Shown here: piece after piece, positions 7,440 to 12,324 of the stretch
Position numbering within the stretch: position 1 is the stretch's first letter
Layout: each line of letters begins with the position of its first letter
Assembly (NCBI GenBank): GCA_015486905.1
Contig: WFQV01000208.1
Coordinates: forward strand, 1 to 12,324
Length of the DNA: 12,324 nt
Source of the DNA: Melioribacteraceae bacterium
GTDB taxonomy: Bacteria; Bacteroidota; Ignavibacteria; Ignavibacteriales; Melioribacteraceae
Reading direction: 5' to 3'
Notes under the pieces: generated by a model
Told to the model about the DNA's origin: nothing
What the model saw: only the letters and a program-made list of their open reading frames with translations
The model's database searches: none
Made by a program: the position numbers and the translations under genes

Positions 7440-7507
7440 CTTTCTTACAAGTTGATTATTTTTAATTAAATATTGTTAATGATTGTTAACTCGAATATTG
7501 GGGTTCA
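7440..7507 (+). promoter_or_regulatory. probable control region of cydDC
   Basis: This gap of 68 bases follows a strong terminator and precedes cydD, so a promoter is expected. It holds the self-complementary TTTAATTAAA (7461-7470) and two direct copies of ATTGTTAA starting at 7472 and 7482, exactly 10 bases apart. GTTAA-N6-TTAAC at 7475-7490 is an inverted repeat across the same bases. I see no convincing -35/-10 pair; TATTGT at 7471-7476 is a weak -10 candidate. The cydD ATG has only a GGGG run (7500-7503) as ribosome binding site. Confidence 0.4.
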
Positions 7508-9235
7508 ATGTTTTTTAATAAAAATCTTTTCTCCCTTGCCTCGAATGTAAAGAAGAAATTTTTCATGGTAATTGGCAGCGGTTCCTTTGCAGCAATATTT
7601 ACCATTTATCAGGCAATTTTCCTTGCAAGCATAATCGACGAGGTTTTCTTAAAAGGTAAAACCCTTACGTACGAAAGAAATAATCTCTTTCTCTTTCTAA
7701 CCTTTTCATTGCTTAAAGCATTTTTTATTTGGAGCGAACAATATTTTTCATCGGATGTTGTAAAATATGTTAAGGCAAAAATAAGAGCGGGATTACTCAA
7801 TAAAATCAAGGCTATGGGAAAGGTCAGGTTAGCCGGGGAAAGGACGGGCGAGTTAACGAACACAATAATAAAAGGAACAGATGCGCTTGAAAAATATTTC
7901 AATCAATATTTACCTCAACTTTTTCTCTCGGCTCTTATTCCCCTTTTAATTCTATTTTTCGTCTTTCCGAGAGATATTCTATCGGGCGTTATTTTCGTTT
8001 TAACCGCTCCATTAATTCCCCTCTTTATGTACTTAATCGGTTCTATTGCGGAATCCCTCAACAAGAAACAATGGAAAACTCTGTCGCGGATGAGTGCTTA
8101 TTTCCTTGATGTGCTTCAAGGAATGATTACACTTAAACTTTTCAACGCGACCAAAAAAGAATTCAAGAAAATTTTTGAAATCACGGAATCTTTCCGCACC
8201 GCTACAATGAAAGTTTTACGAGTTGCTTTCCTTTCGGCATTTGTACTGGAGCTTCTTTCTACAATCAGTATTGCAATCATTGCGGTAGAAATAGGTCTCC
8301 GTTTACTTGCCGGTAAAATGGAATTTATTGATGCAATGTTTTTGCTAATAATTGCACCGGAATTTTATTTACCGATTCGCCAATTAGGTGCACGTTACCA
8401 CGCCGGTTTGGAAGGAGTTGCTGCGTTTCAAAGAATTGAAAATATTTTAAATTTTAAAATACCTGCTGTCCCTTCCGCTTCAGTTCAACTTTCTTCGTTA
8501 GGTTCTTCACCTATTGTTTTTGGGGATGTAACATTTAAATATGAACAAAGAGAAGAAAACGCTTTGAATAAAGTGTCATTCACACTTGACCCTTCCGAAA
8601 CCACTGCTATTGTTGGTCCAACCGGTTCAGGTAAATCAACGGTTCTTAATTTGCTTCTGAAATTCATCGAACCCACATCCGGAACAATTAAAATAGGAGG
8701 GGGAAATTTAACCGAAATCAAAAGTACGGCGTGGAGGAGAAAAGTTTCCTGGCTGCCGCAGAATCCCCATTTGTTTCTCAAAACTATTTTTGAGAACATT
8801 GCATTGGCAAAACGGGATGCTCAAATTGATGAAATAATTGAAGCGGCAAAAAAGGCAAGGATTCACAAGTTCATTCAAGCTTTACCTCTGGGCTACAACA
8901 CACACGCGGGAGAAGCAGGCTCCAAATTAAGCGGCGGGCAAATTCAACGCATAGCCTTAGCACGGGCTTTTTTAAAAAACTCACCGGTGCTTTTAATAGA
9001 CGAACCAACGGCAAATTTAGACCCGTTCGTTGAAGAACAAATATTTGAATCGATGTTCGAATTAATGCAAAACAAAACCGTTTTAATTATTGCTCACAGG
9101 CTGAACACCGTTCGCAATGCAGACAAAATAATAGTACTTAATAAAGGTAACGTCATTGGCTTCGGTACACACGAAGAACTGTTCGATACACTCCCCTTTT
9201 ACAAAGAAATGTTTAACATTTACAGAAGCGCCTAA
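7508..9235 (+). CDS. cydD: cytochrome bd assembly ABC transporter, CydD subunit
   Basis: One half of the CydDC heterodimeric ABC transporter of the inner membrane, needed to assemble cytochrome bd. It was described as an exporter of cysteine and glutathione, and more recently as a haem transporter. The protein has 575 residues: an N-terminal membrane domain of six segments (about 15-310), containing NQYLPQLFLSALIPLL and APLIPLFMYLIGS blocks typical of CydD, then the ATPase domain. Walker A is GPTGSGKS (370-377, Lys376), the Q-loop is LPQNPHLF, the signature is LSGGQ (474-478), Walker B is LLIDEP (Asp498, Glu499) and the switch His is His530. All catalytic elements are intact. Its TAA overlaps the cydC ATG by one base (TAATG), so the two subunits should be translationally coupled. 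The closer match of its membrane domain to E. coli CydD than to CydC sets the D/C assignment. Confidence 0.95.
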   Translation: MFFNKNLFSLASNVKKKFFMVIGSGSFAAIFTIYQAIFLASIIDEVFLKGKTLTYERNNLFLFLTFSLLKAFFIWSEQYFSSDVVKYVKAKIRAGLLNKIKAMGKVRLAGERTGELTNTIIKGTDALEKYFNQYLPQLFLSALIPLLILFFVFPRDILSGVIFVLTAPLIPLFMYLIGSIAESLNKKQWKTLSRMSAYFLDVLQGMITLKLFNATKKEFKKIFEITESFRTATMKVLRVAFLSAFVLELLSTISIAIIAVEIGLRLLAGKMEFIDAMFLLIIAPEFYLPIRQLGARYHAGLEGVAAFQRIENILNFKIPAVPSASVQLSSLGSSPIVFGDVTFKYEQREENALNKVSFTLDPSETTAIVGPTGSGKSTVLNLLLKFIEPTSGTIKIGGGNLTEIKSTAWRRKVSWLPQNPHLFLKTIFENIALAKRDAQIDEIIEAAKKARIHKFIQALPLGYNTHAGEAGSKLSGGQIQRIALARAFLKNSPVLLIDEPTANLDPFVEEQIFESMFELMQNKTVLIIAHRLNTVRNADKIIVLNKGNVIGFGTHEELFDTLPFYKEMFNIYRSA

Positions 9236-10968
9236 TGTTTAAAACTCTTTTGAAAATAATCTCAATCGGGAAAGAATATTATTGGTGGATGGCGCTTGCG
9301 GCATTAATCGGCTTTCTTACGGTAGGAAGCAGCATCGGGTTAATGATGACCGCAGCTTACATAATTGCAAAAGCCGCTTTGCAAGTTCATATTCACGAAT
9401 TAGAGGTAGCAATAGTAGGTGTTCGTTTCTTCGGAATTTCACGCGGTGTTTTCCGTTACCTTGAAAGACTCGTCTCTCATGAAACGACTTTTAAATTGTT
9501 GGCAAAATTCCGCCTTTGGTTTTTCAAAAGTCTCGAACCGCTTGTACCTTCGCAATCAATTGATTACACCAGCGGAGATTTGCTTTCGCGGTCGGTTGAG
9601 GATATTGAAAAGCTCGAACACATTTTCGTGCGTGTCATTTCCCCGCCTTTCGTACTCTTGGGAGTTTTGTTATTAATGTGGTTCCTTCTCGGGATTTTTA
9701 ATTTTTACTATTCTTTAATTTTTGCAGTTGTTTATCTTACCGCTGCTATTGGCGTTCCGCTTCTGACCTTCATCTTAAGCCGTAAAATAGGGACGAAATC
9801 CACTCATCTGAAATCAAAACTTAACGAGTTAATAATAGACGGTATTCAGGGACTGGATGAACTTCTCTCATTCGGTGCGGAAGAACGTTGGACGGAAGAA
9901 ATCAAAAAGACAGAGCAAGAACTTTTAAACTACGAACGCAAAATGCAGATAGTTGAAGGTCTGCACGAAAGTTTAATAGGACTTATGATGAACATTGCAA
10001 TTTTCGCTCTCTCGGTTACGGCAATTCCCGCTGTTCATAGCGGCGCTTTGGAAGGCTTTTCTCTTGCGGTAATACTAATCGGTGTAATGTCCGCTTTTGA
10101 AGCCGTCTTCCCTATTCCTCAAGCGGTACAGTATTTAGAGCAAAGCTCCGCTGCAGGCGAACGGCTTTTGGAAATCACCGAAAACAAATCCGTAGTTCAT
10201 CCGATTTTCTCAGAGGAAAAGGAAATTGAAAATTTCGATTTAAAATTAGAAAACGTTTCGTTCAAATATCCCGACGGTAATTACGCATTAAAAGAAATTA
10301 CAATGAACATTCCAAACGGTGCAAGCGTAGGAATAATAGGCGCAACCGGTGCCGGCAAAACAACTTTGGTAAATCTTTTAACCAAACTGTGGAATTACAA
10401 TTCCGGCACAATCAAAATAGACGGGAAAGATTATTACGAGATGCCCGGTGAAAAAATTCGAGATGCTATCTCCGTTGTTCCTCAAAACGTTCACTTGTTT
10501 ACCGACACAATTAAAGAAAATCTTCTCATCGGGAATCCCGATGCAAACGACGAACAAATACTAAATGCTTTGGAACAAGCCGAGCTAAAAGAATTTGTCG
10601 AATCGCTCCCGGGAAAATTAAACGCGCCTATTGGTGAACTTGGTAATATGCTTAGCGGTGGCGAAAAGAAACGCCTGGCAATTGCACGCGCTCTGGTTAA
10701 AAATTCGCCCGTTTTCATTTTTGACGAAATAACTTCCGATTTGGACGCAATCACCGAACGCAATATTATTCGTACGATTCAAAAAATAGGAAGCGGCAGA
10801 ACCGTTATTTTCATTACTCACCGGCTAATAGAACTGGAAATGTTCAATAAAATTTACGTATTGTTAAACGGGCAAATTGTTGAACAAGGAACTGCAGAAG
10901 AATTAAAACGAGAAGGGAAATATTTCAATAAATTATTATTTTCACAAAATCAGCTTTTGAACATCTGA
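9235..10968 (+). CDS. cydC: cytochrome bd assembly ABC transporter, CydC subunit
   Basis: The second half of the CydDC transporter, 577 residues. The membrane domain (about 15-315) contains the CydC block FRYLERLVSHETTFKLL (about 73-89) and RVISPPFVLLG, matching E. coli FERLVSHDATF and RVISP. The ATPase domain has Walker A GATGAGKT (369-376), the Q-loop VPQNVHLF, the signature LSGGE (473-477, the CydC form of LSGGQ), Walker B VFIFDE (Asp497, Glu498) and switch His529 in THRL. The D-loop region reads DEITSDLD rather than DEPTxxLD; the catalytic Glu is kept, so activity is expected. The start ATG at 9235 shares its A with the cydD stop. No intrinsic terminator with a T-run is visible just after the gene; the first hairpin (10982-10998) lacks one. 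Confidence 0.95.
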   Translation: MFKTLLKIISIGKEYYWWMALAALIGFLTVGSSIGLMMTAAYIIAKAALQVHIHELEVAIVGVRFFGISRGVFRYLERLVSHETTFKLLAKFRLWFFKSLEPLVPSQSIDYTSGDLLSRSVEDIEKLEHIFVRVISPPFVLLGVLLLMWFLLGIFNFYYSLIFAVVYLTAAIGVPLLTFILSRKIGTKSTHLKSKLNELIIDGIQGLDELLSFGAEERWTEEIKKTEQELLNYERKMQIVEGLHESLIGLMMNIAIFALSVTAIPAVHSGALEGFSLAVILIGVMSAFEAVFPIPQAVQYLEQSSAAGERLLEITENKSVVHPIFSEEKEIENFDLKLENVSFKYPDGNYALKEITMNIPNGASVGIIGATGAGKTTLVNLLTKLWNYNSGTIKIDGKDYYEMPGEKIRDAISVVPQNVHLFTDTIKENLLIGNPDANDEQILNALEQAELKEFVESLPGKLNAPIGELGNMLSGGEKKRLAIARALVKNSPVFIFDEITSDLDAITERNIIRTIQKIGSGRTVIFITHRLIELEMFNKIYVLLNGQIVEQGTAEELKREGKYFNKLLFSQNQLLNI

Positions 10969-10981
10969 TAATAAAATTGGT

Positions 10982-10998
10982 ACAGATCTAAAATCTGT
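10982..10998. repeat. hairpin after cydC
   Basis: A perfect 6-base-pair palindrome: ACAGAT, loop CTAAA, ATCTGT. It lies 13 bases after the cydC stop and is followed by an A-run, not a T-run, so it is a poor terminator on the plus strand. It might protect the 3' end of the cydDC mRNA. Confidence 0.5.
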
Positions 10999-11053
10999 GG
11001 AAAAAAATAAGAAAGAAGAAACTAGAAATAAGAAATAGATAAACGCGAGACGC

Positions 11054-11092
11054 CCGCCTTCGTCTGCGCTTCGCTTGACTACGTCGTGACAA
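11054..11092. repeat. 39-base interspersed repeat, copy 1
   Basis: Starts CCGCCTTCGTCTGCGCT and ends near GTGACAA. It matches copy 2 at 11796-11834 at 33 of 39 positions, with the first 17 bases identical. It is far richer in G+C than the flanking A-rich sequence. Confidence 0.8.
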
Positions 11093-11178
11093 GCAAGAGG
11101 TAATACGCTAGACGTTAGCCCCATTATTAATTTAAAGTGGAAAACGGAAAGTTGAATGTTAATTTTCAAGAAAACCAT

Positions 11179-11219
11179 GCATAATTGGATAAATGGATGG
11201 CTGGATGATTGGATTGTTT
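11179..11219 (+). repeat. GGAT-rich repeat block 1
   Basis: Begins with a 22-base unit (GCATAATTGG then ATAAATGGATGG) that recurs at 11773, 11846 and 12073, and continues as degenerate GGAT steps (CTGGATGATTGGATTG). All copies have the same orientation. Confidence 0.75.
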
Positions 11220-11268
11220 GTCTTCTCCCCCATTTGTGGACTTAGTGATTACAAAACTTTCGTGTTAA

Positions 11269-11288
11269 CCCACGGATTCATCCGTGGG
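11269..11288. repeat. perfect hairpin CCCACGGATTCATCCGTGGG
   Basis: Arms of 9 bases around two central bases, or an 8-base-pair stem with a TTCA tetraloop. Its core GGATTCATCC is the exact reverse complement of the core GGATGAATCC in the hairpin at 11443-11462. Confidence 0.85.
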
Positions 11289-11316
11289 GAGAAAGACAAC
11301 AAATCTCGCACAACCA

Positions 11317-11334
11317 AAACCAGTTCACTGGTTT
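11317..11334. repeat. perfect hairpin AAACCAGT-TC-ACTGGTTT
   Basis: Eight-base arms around two central bases; as RNA a 7-base-pair stem with a TTCA loop, the same loop as the hairpin at 11269-11288. It is followed by CCCC, not by a T-run. Confidence 0.8.
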
Positions 11335-11406
11335 CCCCACCCCAACAGAAAAATTTAAATAAAACCTTCATCCCGAATTCTGCTTTCCTTCAAAGTTCAA
11401 ATAATG

Positions 11407-11418
11407 GGGCTAAAGCCC
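11407..11418. repeat. short hairpin GGGCT-AA-AGCCC
   Basis: A 5-base-pair palindrome with two central bases within GGGGCTAAAGCCCGTTAGG. A related GCTAGACGTTAGCCCC string lies at about 11108-11123 in the other orientation, suggesting a small family. Confidence 0.5.
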
Positions 11419-11442
11419 GTTAGGTTTATTTGTCTTTCCCCA

Positions 11443-11462
11443 CCGTCGGATGAATCCGACGG
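11443..11462. repeat. perfect hairpin CCGTCGGATGAATCCGACGG
   Basis: Nine-base arms around GA, or an 8-base-pair stem with a TGAA tetraloop. It shares the CGGAT stem top with the hairpin at 11269-11288, in the opposite orientation. Confidence 0.85.
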
Positions 11463-11486
11463 CAATGAGGTAATATTACAGACATC

Positions 11487-11559
11487 ATTGCGACCACGCA
11501 GAATGCGGGTAACGCAATCTGTAGTTCATTCAACAAAATCTAAAAGTCCGACAGATTGC
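11487..11559. repeat. compound inverted repeat around GCAATCTGT
   Basis: ATTGCG at 11487-11492 is inverted as CGCAAT at 11513-11518. The overlapping GCAATCTGT (11514-11522) is inverted perfectly as ACAGATTGC at 11551-11559. The three arms can form alternative structures. It resembles, from memory, an intergenic repeat built on CATTGCG...GCAATCT found in many draft genomes. Confidence 0.6.
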
Positions 11560-11582
11560 TTCATTTCGATACCTTCGGCATC
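11553..11582. repeat. 30-base interspersed repeat, copy 1
   Basis: Starts AGATTGCTTC and ends ACCTTCGGCATC. It matches 12013-12042 at 26 of 30 positions in the same orientation, so the pair is about 460 bases apart. Confidence 0.65.
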
Positions 11583-11621
11583 ATTTTTCTCTTTTAGTTA
11601 TTTCCTCCTACAAACATTCGA

Positions 11622-11644
11622 CCCCGACCCCGAAGGGGTCGGGG
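11622..11644. repeat. very stable GC hairpin
   Basis: A perfect 10-base-pair stem, CCCCGACCCC and GGGGTCGGGG, with a 3-base loop GAA. CCTAC at 11607-11611 could also pair with GTAGG at 11645-11649, extending the structure past a bulge. Confidence 0.85.
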
Positions 11645-11674
11645 GTAGGAAGCTATTTTTTGTACTGTCACTGA

Positions 11675-11691
11675 GAACCCCAAAGGGGTTC
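11675..11691. repeat. hairpin GAACCCC-AAA-GGGGTTC
   Basis: A perfect 7-base-pair stem with a 3-base loop. It is nearly the same as the hairpin at 11727-11743, and its CCCC-loop-GGGG core also matches the hairpin at 11622-11644, so the three form one family within about 120 bases. Confidence 0.8.
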
Positions 11692-11726
11692 AATGTTGGT
11701 AGAGAAAAGAATCAACAAGAAAAACA

Positions 11727-11743
11727 GAACCCTGAAGGGGTTC
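11727..11743. repeat. hairpin GAACCCT-GAA-GGGGTTC
   Basis: Same family as 11675-11691. One stem base has changed to T, which still allows a G-T wobble pair in RNA of the plus strand, so the structure is kept. Confidence 0.78.
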
Positions 11744-11772
11744 AAGTTCTTTCCTATCGAACCGAAAACTTT

Positions 11773-11794
11773 GCATAATTGGATGAATGGATGG
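11773..11794 (+). repeat. 22-base GGAT-rich unit, copy 2
   Basis: Matches the unit at 11179-11200 at 21 of 22 positions. It is followed after one base by the 39-base repeat copy 2, so the two repeat types are physically joined here. Confidence 0.8.
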
Positions 11795-11795
11795 T

Positions 11796-11834
11796 CCGCC
11801 TTCGTCTGCGCTACGCTTGACTTCAGCGCGACAG
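11796..11834. repeat. 39-base interspersed repeat, copy 2
   Basis: 33 of 39 positions match copy 1 at 11054-11092. It sits between GGAT-rich blocks on both sides, as if inserted into a GGAT tract or as part of a composite element. Confidence 0.8.
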
Positions 11835-11891
11835 GTTGGATGGATGCATGATTGGATGAATGGATGGTTGGATTGTTGGATTGTTGGATGG
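11835..11891 (+). repeat. GGAT-rich repeat block 3
   Basis: Contains the third copy of the 22-base unit (11846-11867, 21 of 22 to copy 2), then tandem 8-base steps of GGATTGTT ending in GGATGG and a T-run at 11891-11897. Confidence 0.78.
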
Positions 11892-11910
11892 TTTTTTCCT
11901 ACCAATTTTA

Positions 11911-11972
11911 AAATTCCCCTCTTTCAAGAGGGGTGGCTCTCGACTTATCCCGACTTGTCGGGAGACGGGGTG
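11911..11972. repeat. two-hairpin composite element
   Basis: Hairpin one is CCCCTCTT, TC, AAGAGGGG (11916-11933); hairpin two is TCCCGAC, TT, GTCGGGA (11948-11963). Both are perfect. GGGGTG occurs after each (11930-11935 and 11967-11972). The pattern resembles, from memory, a common intergenic repeat with paired CCCCTC...GAGGGGTGG segments. Confidence 0.75.
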
Positions 11973-11975
11973 TTG

Positions 11976-11991
11976 AAAAATTAGAATTTTT
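11976..11991. repeat. AT palindrome AAAAATT-AG-AATTTTT
   Basis: A perfect 7-base inverted repeat with two central bases, immediately after the two-hairpin composite. It is too weak alone to act as a terminator. Confidence 0.6.
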
Positions 11992-12012
11992 AACTACACC
12001 AAACATTTCTAT

Positions 12013-12042
12013 AGATTGCTTAACTTCGAAACCTTCAGCATC
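12013..12042. repeat. 30-base interspersed repeat, copy 2
   Basis: 26 of 30 positions match 11553-11582, including AGATTGCTT at the start and ACCTTC then GCATC at the end. Same orientation as copy 1. Confidence 0.65.
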
Positions 12043-12072
12043 GTGGATCTATTTTCCTTTACTCTTGTTCTT

Positions 12073-12103
12073 GCATTGTTGGACAAATGGATGGTTGGAT
12101 AGT
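12073..12103 (+). repeat. GGAT-rich repeat block 4
   Basis: The fourth, most diverged copy of the 22-base unit (12073-12094, 19 of 22 to copy 1), followed by TTGGATAG. Same orientation as the other three. Confidence 0.7.
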
Positions 12104-12175
12104 TTGCCTTTCCTTGCATTTTTACCGGGCGAGGTTCTCAATACACACCAAAGAATCAGTCCCCCTCCTGCCCGC

Positions 12176-12195
12176 CCTGCCTGCCGGCAGGCAGG
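12176..12195. repeat. 20-base perfect palindrome CCTGCCTGCCGGCAGGCAGG
   Basis: Self-complementary over all 20 bases with no loop, and imperfectly so over about 40 bases (12167-12206) with one or two interruptions. In other frames it gives the artefactual peptides PACRQAGG or CLPAGRQ, which I recall in spurious ORFs of many metagenome genomes. Confidence 0.85.
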
Positions 12196-12249
12196 CGGCA
12201 GGCAGTGAAAAAATCAAGGCTGTAAAAAATTTGCTAAAATTCTCGCTGC

Positions 12250-12315
12250 GATGCTGAAAAAAATTAACTCGCCCCGACGAGCGGGGCTCAGACAAAATTT
12301 TTTTCTTAACGCATC
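12250..12315. repeat. nested inverted repeat at the right edge
   Basis: The outer arms GATGC (12250-12254) and GCATC (12311-12315) and the middle arms GAAAAAAATT (12256-12265) and AATTTTTTTC (12296-12305) enclose an inner hairpin GCCCCG, ACGAG, CGGGGC (12271-12287). The T-run after the inner hairpin starts 11 bases downstream, so terminator function is doubtful. The element may continue past the window edge. Confidence 0.6.
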
Positions 12316-12324
12316 TTCGCTCGA

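Larger units (their letters stand above)
10969..12324. other. non-coding palindrome and repeat island
   Basis: These 1356 bases carry no gene I can support. ORFs on both strands here are short, lack ribosome binding sites and change composition abruptly. Their translations follow the repeats: runs such as VKRSADEGG, NPEGVQ and PACRQAGG come from the 39-base unit, the GAACCCC hairpins and the GC-rich palindrome. The region is a patchwork of perfect short-loop hairpins and interspersed units, listed individually. I see no tRNA, rRNA or CRISPR array. Several units resemble, from memory, intergenic sequences that recur in many metagenome-derived genomes. Confidence 0.8.

Noticed and set aside
10982..11000. 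Intrinsic terminator for cydDC
   Set aside because: The hairpin has only six base pairs and is followed by A residues rather than T residues.
10942..11178. Minus-strand ORF of 78 codons containing VKRSADEGG
   Set aside because: It overlaps the end of cydC and copy 1 of the 39-base repeat; no supporting start signals.
11193..11778. Two plus-strand ORFs of 76 and 124 codons
   Set aside because: They run through hairpins and repeat units, have no ribosome binding site, and their peptides (for example PSDESDG, NPEGVQ) are just translations of the palindromes.
11690..11905. Minus-strand ORF of 71 codons rich in HP-T-I-Q-Q-S
   Set aside because: The repetitive peptide is the reverse translation of GGAT steps and the 39-base repeat; no gene signals.
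11179..12103. CRISPR array made of the 22-base units
   Set aside because: Spacing between the four copies is irregular (594, 73 and 227 bases between starts), repeats are degenerate, and there are no cas genes.
11933..12208. Plus-strand ORF of 91 codons ending in PACRQAGG
   Set aside because: It spans four different repeat elements and ends in the GC palindrome; no ribosome binding site or family resemblance.

Overview
This window looks like a piece of a moderately AT-rich chromosome from the Bacteroidota/Chlorobi (FCB) group, possibly an Ignavibacteria-like lineage. The support is an exported tricorn-type protease with a Lys-rich insert, a promoter whose -10 region also reads TAnnTTTG, and an intergenic region full of short palindromes of a kind I recall from such genomes. 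The exact taxon is inference.

Layout. Bases 1-217 hold at most a 32-codon ORF and a bidirectional terminator. Bases 218-4336 (minus strand) are a two-gene unit: a short-chain dehydrogenase/reductase transcribed first, then, 30 bases later, a 1081-residue exported tricorn-like S41 protease. Bases 4337-4515 are a divergent control region. It carries a near-consensus promoter (TTGACA, 17 bases, TATATT) and two perfect odd-centred palindromes that look like operators for the next gene.

Bases 4516-7377 (plus strand) are an operon: an Rrf2-family regulator with three clustered cysteines, then cydA and cydB, the two main subunits of cytochrome bd quinol oxidase. A strong intrinsic terminator closes it. 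Bases 7508-10968 hold cydD and cydC, overlapping by one base, which encode the heterodimeric ABC exporter needed to assemble cytochrome bd. Together this is a complete, self-regulated module for high-affinity, NO- and sulfide-tolerant respiration: sensor, oxidase and maturation exporter.

Bases 10969-12324 contain no gene I can defend. They are a dense patchwork of hairpins and interspersed repeats: about a dozen perfect short-loop palindromes of different sequence, four copies of a degenerate 22-base GGAT-rich unit, two copies of a 39-base unit, two copies of a 30-base unit, a 20-base perfect GC-rich palindrome, and a nested inverted repeat at the right edge. All ORFs here are translations of these repeats. 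This island is the least explained part of the window.
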